DNA of 64,000 nucleotides from Wolfiporia cocos (lineage: Eukaryota > Basidiomycota > Agaricomycetes > Polyporales > Phaeolaceae), in NCBI GenBank assembly GCA_029448655.1, contig JACCLO010000004.1:248001-312000 (forward strand), read 5' to 3'. The translations under genes and the position numbers were made by a program. Positions within the stretch are counted from its first letter, which is position 1. Every line of letters begins with the position of its first letter. The notes beneath the pieces were generated by a model. That model was given only the letters and a program-made list of their open reading frames with translations. It was not told the origin of the DNA and did not search any database. This document shows, one piece after another, positions 29,563 to 40,714 of this stretch.

Positions 29563-30606
29563 TCACGGCCACTCAGAGGGCCTCCGGGTCAGGGTCGTTG
29601 TAGCCCACATCGGCATCAGGGAGAGGAGGCGTCGGTGGGGGGATCCATACCTGATAGGGAAGGCACTCTCCAACTCGATGTCCAGGCTGGGTGACCCTGC
29701 AACTGGGGCATCGGTAGTCAGGGCAGTCGAGGACCCAGCGCCAAGGACTGCCGCAACGGTGACAGGGTTCGTCGGCTGAGGGGCAAGGAGGGGAATGTGC
29801 AGAGGGGATGTCGCGGAGGTACTTGCCTGATTCATATCATTGTCGGTGGTGGGCGATCCAGAGGCGTTCTCTGAGCCAGTGGGGTAGCTGGTAGGTTGGT
29901 TTGTCCCATCCATCCCTGCCTCGCTCCCATTCCTCCCGGGTGATGATCTCAACTGATGGAGATTGGTTACTAGCTCCATTGCCAGAAACTGCAGAGGTCG
30001 GCGAGGGGGGAGCCCTATCATCGCTTGGCCCCTCTTGAACTGGGCATCGTTCATCATCTCGTGGATGCAAAGGAGGGCGCACTGATTCTTGAGGTCAAGG
30101 TCCCGTGGGGGTGGATGGTACGGTAGCGTCACGAGGTACCACATGACTGTATTCCATAAAATTGAATGGTTCTGTGATTCGATCCAGCTTGCTGTTGTTG
30201 AGTAGCCAGGAGGGGGCAGCTGGGATAGGGCTGCACATTCTGGGGAGTCGGGGTGGGCCCTCTTCGAATTCGGCGAAGGCTCATCGGATATGCGCAGGTG
30301 TCGATGCCCCGAGGTGGTCGATCCACTGGGCAACACACCTCCCGAGCCTCTGTTGCTGGTACAGCACCGTCCATTCGAGTTGGACGATCCTCTCCATGAT
30401 GTCTTGGTACTGGTCGAAGATATCTGTGAGTTCCTGTATGAGTTCAAATTGATCGGTCCAGGGGGTTGCATGTCCCCCTGGGGGAATGTTGGACCTGTGC
30501 CAGGTGAGTGCATGTCTGGTATGGATGTGGGCTTCCTCTGAACAGCCATAAGACCTGCCTGTCTGGTACCCCATGTGGACTGCCAGGGATCGTCGCATTG
30601 TGGAGG
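29563..30606 (-). CDS. Unrecognised 3'-terminal ORF of element G
   Basis: One minus-strand frame is open across the whole interval and ends at 29563. Its left half looks protein-like (LKNQCALLCIHEMMNDAQFK, PLQFLAMELVTNLHQLRSS), followed by a Ser/Thr/Pro-rich tail. In the right part, a different frame (30281-30598) looks more protein-like (ELTDIFDQYQDIMERIVQLE, a possible coiled coil), so the reading probably shifts near 30290 by mutation or by a spliced intron. The start is removed by M. No domain recognised; it could be gag-like. Confidence 0.4.
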   Translation of the reverse strand, partial: PPQCDDPWQSTWGTRQAGLMAVQRKPTSIPDMHSPGTGPTFPQGDMQPPGPINLNSYRNSQISSTSTKTSWRGSSNSNGRCCTSNRGSGGVLPSGSTTSGHRHLRISDEPSPNSKRAHPDSPECAALSQLPPPGYSTTASWIESQNHSILWNTVMWYLVTLPYHPPPRDLDLKNQCALLCIHEMMNDAQFKRGQAMIGLPPRRPLQFLAMELVTNLHQLRSSPGRNGSEAGMDGTNQPTSYPTGSENASGSPTTDNDMNQASTSATSPLHIPLLAPQPTNPVTVAAVLGAGSSTALTTDAPVAGSPSLDIELESAFPIRYGSPHRRLLSLMPMWATTTLTRRPSEWP

Positions 30607-31219
30607 TGACACAAGATACTCACTTATCAAGTTGATGGTCTTGGTTTGCTGGTTAGGCAAGAGTATAGAGCGAGTAAGCAGGGCGCGACTAGCTTGTTAG
30701 GCTATGAGGTGCGAATGCAATGAATAGAACTGAGGACTTAGTCGCTCAGCAGCTCTAGGTTATATACATGTTAAATAAGACCCCTAACAGTCTTATTATG
30801 TAATCTAATTACCCTTATCCGTATGTACAAGTCCTCGGAGACCTATGTACTGAGTAATACAGAATAAATACATATGTCGATCAAAACCGGGATATAGATG
30901 TACGGCTCATTGCGATCCAATGGCCGAATGCGCTCTACGTCTTACTAAAGAACGGCGTGACCACAACGCCGGTCCGCTGACGTTTATCTGCTGACTGCTT
31001 CGGACGGGACGTCCGATTGGCTACTAGCTAGACATGTGACTATGTGCGGGAACTTCCGTTGATTAGATACCGTCGTTACGGGAGATAACGCGGCCATCAC
31101 TCGGCTCGTATGTAACTATACGTTAACCTTCAGGATAAGCTCTTATAGGTGTAGAAACCGTAGAATAATTGATAATAATCCGGAAAAAATAGTAGAAATA
31201 CTAGGGAAATTCTGTGACA
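30607..31219 (-). repeat. 3' LTR of M (613 bp)
   Basis: On the minus strand TGTCACAGAATTT...TATCTTGTGTCA, homologous to the D LTR. It contains TATATAAC and AGTTCTATTCATT at the predicted start. The U5 hairpin stem is CAAGA/TCTTG. Confidence 0.9.
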
Positions 31220-31259
31220 TTACCCCCCCCCCCCTTCAAAATTCAACGACCCTGTTGAA
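31220..31259 (-). other. Polypurine tract and pre-PPT hairpin of M
   Basis: Minus strand: TTCAAC-AGGGTC-GTTGAA (31242-31259), then a long G-run ending GTAA next to the LTR. The stem differs from those of A, C and F but the position and AGGG-C loop are kept. Confidence 0.75.
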
Positions 31260-31324
31260 GAATAGACGTATTGGTGCTAGAGCCCACTAAAGGGTTAGAC
31301 TTTGCGTTTGTCTCTTGTTTTTCT

Positions 31325-31360
31325 TCAGACGCCTGTCGATCCAAAACCACTGGTCCCCCT
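31325..31360 (-). pseudogene. C-terminal end of M pol (dUTPase motif 5)
   Basis: The last codons GTSGFGSTGV followed by a stop correspond to dUTPase motif 5 (RGTGGFGST in A2). The preceding KKVRG lies at about 33267, on the other side of C1, so C1 inserted inside this motif. Confidence 0.8.
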
Positions 31361-33261
31361 TGACACAGACTCACAGCTCTGTGGGACCCTGGCTACAGGG
31401 GAGTCCCTATAGGGCCTACAAGGCGGTGTGCCAGCCACAAGGCAACCAGTCGGCTGTATCCCCATGGGGGAACTCCTAAGGCGACCAAGCGAGACGACAC
31501 ACAGACGAGCAAGTCTTAGAGGGCCCCCGGGGCAGAGACGCACACAAAGACAGATGAGAGAGGAGCCATAGGCTCAGTTGTCGAGAATCCTAAAGATGGG
31601 GAAGTAAGTCCCCATCTTGTCGTACTTATACATGCATAGCTGACCAGTAATGGTCGCCCTAAAGTCGCGGCCTGTGCGCAGTAACTACCAGGGCACATGA
31701 TATGTAACTATGTGTGACGACATGTGAACGGTGTGACCCTAACGTGAGTACCTAAGATGCGCGCTACCCTACAGCGCTAACCTATGGTCAGATGATCTAA
31801 ATAGAGTCCTGGACGGGCGCTGGAGGTGGCTGAGGATCAGGGAAGCGCGCGCGCACCTAGCGGCGCCTGTAATACCTATAGCGAAGGAATGTAGAACCCC
31901 CCACTGGGAATTCTGTGACATTACCCCCCCTCTCAAAAAACGTCGTCCCGACGTTGTACCTATAACCTACGACGCTACATTCCTTTGGTTAAGTTTTGAT
32001 GGCTGGCACCTGTCGTCTTCCAGGTGGAAGTTCCAGTCATCGGCGGTCCTGTCCGCCAGTGGGTGTGCGAAGGAGGGTGGCCATTCAGGATACATTGGGA
32101 CGTTGCTCACCGTTCCCTGTTCCTTACATGCCTGACGTGAGAGCGTGAGTCGTCGCTAGCGGTGAGCGCAGAGGCTACTGGGAGGGTAATGCTGTGTCAT
32201 TCCTTTCCTAGCATGTGCCGACTTGGCTACGCATGACGCGCCGACCTCCGACTATGTTGGGCCCTCGTCGATTAAGTACCTAGTCGATTTTCTATATTCA
32301 TCTTGTTGACCGTCGGTGTGGGGTTGGGAGACCCTCGCGGGTTCCCTTCGCATACCCACAGGTCAAGGATTGTTGAGCTGACTCCTGCCGCCCAGGGGTG
32401 ATGGCGAGGATGCACTGTGCCTCCACACGCGCGTACATTATGGGTAATGACGGCGGCGGGCCCTGAACGCGGCTTATACCTGTTGACCCCGCTACCCTGC
32501 TGTTCATGGGGGGCGGTCTTGCTTTTTACTCCTCGCGGCCGCTTTGCCAGGTGTAACGCTTAGATGGGGGCTCGTAAATCTACGGACCTCTGGGTCTTCT
32601 CCCAAGAGGCTGCCCCGCCGCGTTGCCTTGGCGACCTGCGAGTGAAAAACCCTCGGCCCCAGCGCGAGCGCCGGAGGGGAGGTAAAACATCTTTAGGATT
32701 ATGACACAGACTCACAGCTCTGTGGGACCCTGGCTACAGGGGAGTCCCTATAGGGCCTACAAGGCGGTGTGCCAGCCACAAGGCAACCAGTCGGCTGTAT
32801 CCCCATGGGGGAACTCCTAAGGCGACCAAGCGAGACGACACACAGACGAGCAAGTCTTAGAGGGCCCCCGGGGCAGAGACGCACACAAAGACAGATGAGA
32901 GAGGAGCCATAGGCTCAGTTGTCGAGAATCCTAAAGATGGGGAAGTAAGTCCCCATCTTGTCGTACTTATACATGCATAGCTGACCAGTAATGGTCGCCC
33001 TAAAGTCGCGGCCTGTGCGCAGTAACTACCAGGGCACATGATATGTAACTATGTGTGACGACATGTGAACGGTGTGACCCTAACGTGAGTACCTAAGATG
33101 CGCGCTACCCTACAGCGCTAACCTATGGTCAGATGATCTAAATAGAGTCCTGGACGGGCGCTGGAGGTGGCTGAGGATCAGGGAAGCGCGCGCGCACCTA
33201 GCGGCGCCTGTAATACCTATAGCGAAGGAATGTAGAACCCCCCACTGGGAATTCTGTGACA
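31361..33261 (-). mobile_element. C1: short non-autonomous LTR element
   Basis: Two 560-bp LTRs (31361-31920 and 32702-33261), identical as far as I can read, flank only 781 bp. Target duplication CCCCT (31356-31360, 33262-33266). The internal part holds a PBS, a non-coding leader, the hairpin AACGTC-GGGAC-GACGTT (31939-31955) and a polypurine tract. PBS AATCCTAAAGAT (32689-32700, minus strand) is the reverse complement of the predicted transcript start (32927-32938), near TATAAG (32966-32971). No gag or pol, so it must use proteins from another element. Confidence 0.9.
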
Positions 33262-33266
33262 CCCCT

Positions 33267-35586
33267 AACCTTTTTCTGCTGTTCGGGACTTAATACTCCT
33301 CTTCTCTTCGACACGTCGGGCTCGTAATACGGGTCCTTCAGTTGTCGTTCTCTCATTTCCTGCCGTAGTTTCTCCGCGGCTTCTGGAGTTTGAGAGACTG
33401 AGATTTCTGGATTTAAAGCCACTTCGCAGATAAGTTGGGCTACACGATCTCCCTTTCGTACTTGATAACGGTTAAATTCATTAATTTAACGATTACTTCT
33501 CCCCTGTAATCATGGTCAATTACACCCGCAAGGACATCTATGCCCTGGTTTGCGAGACCGGAGCGCGGCGTGATCCTTCCGTAGGTACCAAATGGAACCT
33601 TGATACGGATGTCCGTGGGAACTGAGGCTGATGCCCAGGAATTTACCAGGATGTCTTGGGCGGCGTATAAATCATAGCCGACCGAGTCTTCTGTTCCACG
33701 TGTTGGAAGTTTGCCGTTTACTCCGATGGTGATTTCGAGGTCTTCGTTGAAATCAACGTCAGATCGGTGCCATTGTCGTGTGACGGGGTGCCGCTTGTAG
33801 TAGACTTTTGGTTCTTTCGGATCAACTTCGTCGCGATACTGGGGCCAATCATCTGGCCAGACACAAGTGTCTGATTCCCAGTCCGCTGAGTCGGGGTCGA
33901 AAATTGCTACCCTATGTTTGTTGCCCATCCGCATTCGGGTTGAGTAATGTAAGGGTCGATTGGGGTTAACGGCGAGCGGACTGTGTTTAGCCTTGAACTC
34001 GTCTAGAATCTCCTTAGCGTTGCCGAGGTTCTCTTCAGGCTCCCAGGAATCTTCCATGGGTGAAGTGTTCTTCCAGCGGATCAGATATTTGTATCTTCCC
34101 CACTGTTGCCTGTAATCGAGAATCTCCTCAACTTCCCATTCTTCTTCTTCGGATTCCAGATCCTTGTCAGGTTCTGGGCTCGGTTTCGGTTGTGTCGCTT
34201 CTCGGTACATTACCAGTTTAGAAGCATGGAATACCGGGTGATAGGCCCGATATCGACTATCCATGTGGACCTTAAACATTACGGGGCCTAATTGTTCAAT
34301 AATCTTGAACGGCCCGATGTAGCGTGGCACTAGACTCCTTTCTGTGTCTTGCCAGCTCCGTACGTCTATTAGGACCTTATCTCCTAATTTGAAAGGTACA
34401 ATACCCTTCTTCTGGTTGTAGTACCACGACCACCTGTCGGCGGCTAATTTCATTGCCACCTTGGCTTGTTCCTGTGCAGTAAAGCGCTTGTGCACGATTT
34501 CGGTTAAGTCCGTGTCTGGACTTGCTTCGAAAGTCGTGGGACCTGCGCGTGGATGTCTGCCTAATTCGACATAGAAGGGTGACTCCTTCGTAGTCTCGCT
34601 TGCCGCGTTGTTGTAGGTGAATTCCGCGGTGGGAATGAACTCTAACCAGTTGTCCTTCTCGTATGTGTTAATGTAACACCGGAGGTATTGTTCTAATACT
34701 TGGTTAACTCGTTTGGTTTGTCCATCCGCTTGCGGGTGATAGCTCGTTGTCATTGACCTCTGAATTCCCAGCAGGGAGCACCATTCGCCAAATAGTTTTG
34801 ATGCGGATTGCGTTCCCCTGTCCGATACTATCTGCTTAGGTAATCCATGTATCGGATATACCCTTTGATATAGTACCGTAGCTAGGTCTTTAGTTGAGAA
34901 GGTATTCCTGATAGGGAAAAACCTTGCTCGTTTGGTAAGACGGTCTACTACCACCATAATCGCTTCTGCGTCGCCCGACTTGGGCAATTGCGTGATTAGG
35001 TCTATCGACACCACTTCCCATGGGCCATGCGGCACCGGTAAGGGTTGCAGGGGTCCATAAGGCTTCTGCAGTCGGTTCTTCATACGTTGGCATGTGTCGC
35101 ACTCGTTTACGTAATTCTTTATGTAAACGTGCATCCCCGGCCACCAATAGTTGCGGGATACCATCTCTTGGGTTTTATATTTCCCGAAATGGCCAGCCGA
35201 CTTATGATCGTGATGAATCTCGACCACTTGCCGTCTGAGTTCCGCTGGTGTGGTTGGTACGTACACTTTGCCTCGTCGTAGGAGAAGTCCTCCTTCGAAG
35301 TTCCATTTGCTTAGGTCTTTCTTGAATTCACGAGGGCCGGATGAGAGCAGCTCCTTGTAATCTTTCGTGACCTTGTCGTCTAGAAATGCTTTGCAAATCT
35401 CTCGGAGTATCGGTTCATCTGATTTCGGCGCGTCATGGGAGGTATCAAGAGCCATTGCCATGAACTCTTGCTCGAAAAATTCCGGTTTCAGTAATAACTG
35501 ATCGCGGTTATCGAGATCCACCCCCTCCTCATGATCTGGACGCCTGGACAGAGGATCCGCTGTAAGCATTGTTTTGCCAGGTTTGT
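33267..35586 (-). pseudogene. M pol, third segment: RNase H end, integrase, chromodomain, dUTPase
   Basis: Continues M pol after F. It starts PGKTMLTADPLSRRPDHEEG (end of the RNase H region), then the integrase finger (HHDHKSAGHF, CDTCQRMKN) and core (SIDLITQL, VSDRGTQS). The expected catalytic glutamate is lysine here (DGQTKRVN, against GQTERVN in A2). A GPF/Y segment (YIGPFKIIEQL), a chromodomain (WEVEEILDYRQ ... YLIRWKN) and dUTPase (SVGYDLYAA, TPRSGLA, GVIDHDYRGEV) follow. A frameshift near 33460 disrupts dUTPase just before KGDRVAQLICEVA. Compared with A2, M has an insert of about 45 residues between dUTPase motifs 4 and 5. Confidence 0.88.
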
Positions 35587-38500
35587 TGACACAGATGGCT
35601 CTGTGGGACTCACCAAGCCAGTATCCTGTGATGAACTAGGCGACTTAGGTGAGGAAGAGGTTATCAGGCACGGTAGTAGGTGGAAGGTTCTTCTACGGCG
35701 CACGCCGAGAAGAATAGAACTAAGGTTATAGGCCGTCAAGGCCCTACTTATATACACAAATATAACGGGTCATGTGCTACTGTATAGTGCATGCCCGATA
35801 AGGAGTGTGGGCTTGGTTGCCATAAGGGCGACCAAGTGGTACGACTACTCTACAAAGGCCGTGACCCGCCGGTAATGGCCGAGCCAATGGTAAAGAGAGA
35901 GCGTGTGGTCTCATCGTTAGATGGACATGTGAAGACGGGCGCAGCCCGGGTATAAGGGATGCCGGTTGCCGGATACCGTGAGGTATAATGTGACACAGAC
36001 TTACAGAGGCTGTGCGACCTGCTATAGGCAGGGGAGAACCCCCAAGGTCTTGCGACGAGACGGCGACGAGCAACAACGAATGCAGAGGCATTCCCTCGGA
36101 ATTACGGAAGTCGTCGTATAGGATACTTGCATCGTCGAGTCGCTACCAGTCAAGCAGTAGAGGACGCCCTAAGGCGAGTCGCACGGCGCACATGTGAGAG
36201 AGGAGCCAGAGGCCCAAACGTCGAGAATCTTAAGGATGGGGAGTAAGCCCCATTCCTGTCGTATCTTATATACATGCGAGAACGGTACGCTAAGTGTCTA
36301 CCCTTAAGTGCTGGCCTGTGCGCAACACCGCCCTAACAGCTGAGGTAAGTAAGTACGTAAGCGAGGCATGTGATACATAATGTGACGTGTAACGTGAGTA
36401 TGAAGAGACGCGCGCTACCCTACAGCGCTAACCTAACAATCAGGTGACCAACAAACTAAAGAGACGCACAGAGGTGGCTGAGGCTCAGAGGAGCGGCGTA
36501 CGCCTAGCGCCGCCCGTATAACCTATAGCGAGGATTGTTACTATATCCCCCTGGATATTCTGTGACATTACCCCCCCTCCTAAAAAACGTCGTCCCTGAC
36601 GTTCTACCTATCATCCTACGATCCTCGCATCCTTGGTTAGTTATTTAGCACCTGGCCCATCCCTTACAACGTAGAGTGGGGAGCATCCAAGTGGGCGGTC
36701 CGTCCGCCGGTGGAGTAGTAAAGAGCGCGCGCCTGCAGGAGACATCGGGATTCGCAATACATTCCCTGTTTCCTTACATGTCTAGCGTGAGCGAGTGAGG
36801 CGGACTAGCGGTGGGCGCAGCTAAGGGTAATGGTGGAAACATTCCCCGCCTTGCTGACTTGGTCTCGCATGACGCGCCGACCCTCGGCTATGTGGTTTGC
36901 GCTGTCGGAGAAGTAGTCGGTCGTGGTTGTTGTTGTCTGACCTTCGTGACTGTCGGTGTGGGGTTGGAGACCCTTGCGGGTTCCTTCGCATACCCACTAG
37001 TCAAAGATTCGTGGTCTGACTCCTGCCGCCCAGGGTAATGGACGTCCAGCACTAGACCTCCACACGCGCATTGCCTTGTCAGGCGAATGGCGGCGGGCCC
37101 TCAAGCGCGGCTTATGGACGTTCGACCCGGCTACCCAGTGTTCGATGGGGGGCGGACTTACTTTCTCATTCCCTATGGTCGCTTTGCCTGGTGTAATGCT
37201 TCGTGGGGGCTCGTAAGACTACGGACCTCTGGCGCTTCTACCAGAGGCTGCCCCGCCGCATTGCCATGGCGACCTATAGGTAGAGAACCCTCGGCCCATG
37301 CGCGGGGACGCACGGGGGGAGGTAAGATATCCTTAAGATTATGACACAGACTTACAGAGGCTGTGCGACCTGCTATAGGCAGGGGAGAACCCCCAAGGTC
37401 TTGCGACGAGACGGCGACGAGCAACGACGAATGCAGAGGCATTCCCTCGGAATTACGGAAGTCGTCGTATAGGATACTTGCATCGTCGAGTCGCTACCAG
37501 TCAAGCAGTAGAGGACGCCCTAAGGCGAGTCGCACGGCGCACATGTGAGAGAGGAGCCAGAGGCCCAAACGTCGAGAATCTTAAGGATGGGGAGTAAGCC
37601 CCATTCCTGTCGTATCTTATATACATGCGAGAACGGTACGCTAAGTGTCTACCCTTAAGTGCTGGCCTGTGCGCAACACCGCCCTAACAGCTGAGGTAAG
37701 TAAGTACGTAAGCGAGGCATGTGATACATAATGTGACGTGTAACGTGAGTATGAAGAGACGCGCGCTACCCTACAGCGCTAACCTAACAATCAGGTGACC
37801 AACAAACTAAAGAGACGCACAGAGGTGGCTGAGGCTCAGAGGAGCGGCGTACGCCTAGCGCCGCCCGTATAACCTATAGCGAGGATTGTTACTATATCCC
37901 CCTGGATATTCTGTGACATAATGGCGATTGGCCGGTCATCGTGTGCTGACCAAGGCGGAACGCCGAGGTCGTAATGCTATTGGGCCAGCAGGCACCGTAG
38001 CATGTGATATGTCCGGACCGGAAGGTTACCGGAACATATGGTGGTCTTAGCCGTGAGGCGAGGACCGGTGTTTGGGCAACGCCGTGATGGCAGAAGCCCG
38101 GGACTTGGAGACCGCCGAGTCCGTGGGATGGCCGAGGAGGCCGAGCCTATAGCGATATTGCCTTGGTGCTAATATAGTGCTATTTGGCCGTGTTGCCATT
38201 ATTATGCGAAGGCGTGGCGCGCCTGAGGTGCCATTGTGATCAAGGATCTTATGGCGGTGGGAAGCCGGGAAGGCCGACCCAATAGTACAAGGCCGCGAGG
38301 CACTGTTTGTACATGTGGACATTATTATGCGAGCGTGCCGCGCTCGGCCTATCATTATGATCTAGGATCTATGACGTGGCTGGTCTTGCTCTGACGGGCG
38401 AGACCTATGACGTATGCTGTAGTGTTGCTATTGGACGTGGTTGTACCGTAGCGTTACGTAAGCTAGTCATGTGGTTGATAAGCCCAGTTAAGAGCTTGTC

Positions 38501-38612
38501 GTGGTGGCAATGGGAGTTAACCCGTAGATAACTTGTAGGTAGACGTATAAATCCCAGGTAAATTGCTATAATCGTAGGAAAAATGCTGTAAGCCCCAGAT
38601 AAATCTGTGACA
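35587..38612 (-). repeat. 3' LTR of F, split by C2
   Basis: Parts 35587-35990 and 37924-38612 match the uninterrupted LTR at 44396-45488 apparently base for base. The break is inside GGTATAATGGCG, where C2 duplicated TAATG. Confidence 0.92.
35991..37918 (-). mobile_element. C2: short non-autonomous LTR element in the F LTR
   Basis: LTRs 35991-36567 and 37342-37918 (577 bp each; one difference noted, AACAACG/AACGACG), 774 bp between them. Target duplication TAATG (35986-35990, 37919-37923). PBS AATCTTAAGGAT (37329-37340, minus) is complementary to the predicted start at 37577-37588. Hairpin AACGTC-AGGGAC-GACGTT (36586-36603) precedes the polypurine tract. The 36811-37344 ORFs are not conserved as protein in C1 or C3. 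Confidence 0.9.
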
Positions 38613-38648
38613 TTACCCCCGCTTTAGGTTTCATCGTCCCTGATGAAA
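38613..38648 (-). other. Polypurine tract and pre-PPT hairpin of F
   Basis: Minus strand: TTTCATC-AGGGAC-GATGAAA (38629-38648), then GCGGGGGTAA next to the LTR. It has a 7-bp perfect stem with the same loop as C2 and C3 but an unrelated stem. Confidence 0.75.
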
Positions 38649-38681
38649 CTATTCCTCATTATGTACGTCCCAAGAGCGGTA

Positions 38682-38896
38682 TAACGCGTGATGACGAAGT
38701 GTCAAATGCCGTTATGGTGCTGCTTCAATTTTGTTAATTGAACAGGGATAAATGGGAGTTTCAGGACTTGTGGTGGAACCTGAGCGTGGAAGGCGATTTT
38801 ATTCCTTATAGTGATTTGTAACGCGTGATAGCAGAGTGCTAAATGCCGTTACTAGCGATTATCAACGCGTGATGACCAAAAGGTCAAATGCCGTTG
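38682..38896 (-). repeat. Triple hairpin repeat near the 3' end of F
   Basis: Three 33-34 nt repeats (38682-38714, 38819-38851, 38863-38896) share GCGTGAT...AAATGCC (plus strand). Each is bounded by complementary arms (TAACG/CGTTA, TAACG/CGTTA, CAACG/CGTTG) and has an inner stem that also varies in a paired way (GAC/GTC, AGC/GCT, GACC/GGTC). Confidence 0.6.
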
Positions 38897-40709
38897 TTAG
38901 GGAAGGATAGTCTTGTTACTAGAGTGTGTTGTCATTGTGCACGCGGATCCTAAGAGGAGGGGCTCTCCTGTTATCGCTGAAGGTGTTCTAGTGCCTTTTC
39001 GCGACCTTGGGCGGATTGTTGCTTTTGCTTATGACGTTACTCGTAGTAGAAGGCGATATGGAAATGTTCCTCATATAGTGCCTTTGAGTCTACTTGTGAT
39101 CTGTATCTCCAATAGCTTGCCAAGCGTATTAGAGGGTGCATTGTGTCGTTGTACGTGTTTCGGATAGCATTGTGCGATATTCCTTAGAGTGAGGGCTTCA
39201 CTGTTAGCTCTGGAGATTTTCTAGTGTCTCTTCGAGCCCTTGGGCGGATATGTTGCTTATGCGTAGTACCCATTGAGTGTAACATAGCGGTGCTTTTTCG
39301 ACGTCTATTGCCTAGCAGTGAAAGGGATTGCAAGTTCCTTCATTCGCGTGGCGGGTGTCTTAGGCTTTGTGCTTGTACAGGGGTAATCCTACTTTGTACG
39401 ACTTATGCGGTTGAACGGTTGTTAAAGGACGTCGCCTTATGAACGTTTATGAGGCGTCGCCTCCCTAGTATCGCAAGTACTAAGCGTGAGACATTTGTCA
39501 ATGCCCATTTGTTACAGGGGTTGTGTCCCCTAGTTAGATTGCTTCAATGTAGCGATCTCTTCGGAGTCGTAAGTTCCGGAATGAAGCTGTGCCTTCGTTG
39601 TTGTATGCACTATTTGTTAACGAGTAGGCTTCTCGTGTAAAACCCCATAGTATAGGTACTAATCATTGTGCATTATGGTCAATGCTTATGATTATATTCC
39701 CTAGACTGTAGTGTCGTTGCCGTAGTGAGGCCTTATTGGGTAACCGTGAGAACATACATCCTTGTCAGGAGTTGTCTCGTAAAGGTATATCCCGTAAGGG
39801 CTGAAGTCACGTGGTGGCGATGACGGTAGTTTCCAATGTGCTTGTATGTCGTTAAAGTCGTTCTTCGATTGAGTATGACATTGTAAGCGTGGGAACTGGG
39901 ATGATCGTTGGGGAAGGATATATTTCGCTATTGGATGGATAGCTACTATATTCCTATTACAGGGTTGTCGTCCATATACGAATAGGACAGTACGAGCATG
40001 AATGAGGGTAATCAGGCCTCTTAGTGCATGTCGTTTGTTGCTTTAATGACCGTAAGGTTCATTTGTAAGCGTGGGATAGTGGACTTGTTAAGGTCCTAGG
40101 TGCGAAATTAGGGTTTCCACCCCCTCTTTCACGTTTGATCTCCCGATCAAACCTATCCAGATGGTTTTGGTTTTTAAAGAGGTTAAACCGCCTCTATACC
40201 CAGATAAGGGTGGGTGGATGTGGGCCGAAGGTATTCTTGACGTATATCCATATACGGCTGTATCCAGTGTAGTCGCTCGCATATGCGACCAGATTTTTAT
40301 ACTAAGGTTTCCAAGCCCTAGTTTGTCGGAATCGAAAGGTTTTCCAGGCCCATATTCGATGTAGTGACGGGATGTAATCCTTTCTTGGCGTAAGGATACA
40401 GATCCGGATTTATTTATTGCGTGTCTCGACGACGCAGGTTTCCGTAAACCAAGCAAATAAATGATAACCGATTGCCAAATCGGCTTGATTGTCCTAATAA
40501 GGGGGGCTCCCTTGTTATCTCTGGAAGTTTTCGAGTGCTTCTTCGAGACCTTTTGCGGACGATCGCATTGAATTGCTAAGGTGTATTTTTCGAATTCGGT
40601 TATTCTCCCCACAGAGAATGGTTGAATCGAAGTGAAATCAAGAGTGAGGTAGCTAGCCTCGTGACGAATTTTGCGAGTGGCGTGCGAAATTGTCGATTTC
40701 AATACAGGG
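38897..40709 (-). other. F interior, left part
   Basis: No recognised protein domain. The longest minus-strand frame (about 40088-40714) has no family I know, and its start is cut by C3. Short repeated phrases (CTTCGAGACCTT-like, GTGTCTCTTCGAGCCCTTGG) recur. It could be a remnant ORF or structured RNA. Confidence 0.4.
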
Positions 40710-40714
40710 GGGAC

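Larger units (their letters stand above)
28930..30606 (-). mobile_element. Element G: minus-strand LTR element, 3' part
   Basis: 3' LTR (28930-29518), polypurine tract and 3'-terminal coding region, then interruption by M at 30607. The left flank CAACA (28925-28929) should recur at G's right end outside the window. No RT or integrase lies in the visible part. Confidence 0.7.

Noticed and set aside
31220..31360. 30607-31219 as a solo LTR
   Set aside because: It lacks matching 5-bp flanks (GGAGG against TTACC), and a polypurine tract and M pol end lie directly upstream, so it is the 3' LTR of M.
31325..33039. ORFs of 60-72 codons repeated in C1
   Set aside because: They lie inside the LTRs (duplicated by definition) and are not preserved as proteins in C2 or C3.
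36811..37442. ORFs in the interior of C2 (and 41387-42047 in C3) as possible genes
   Set aside because: The C1, C2 and C3 interiors are related as DNA but frames shift between them, so this is non-coding leader.
40088..40714. F ORF as a captured host gene
   Set aside because: Its start is set by the C3 insertion, composition is ordinary, and I recognise no conserved motif; kept only as an unassigned frame.
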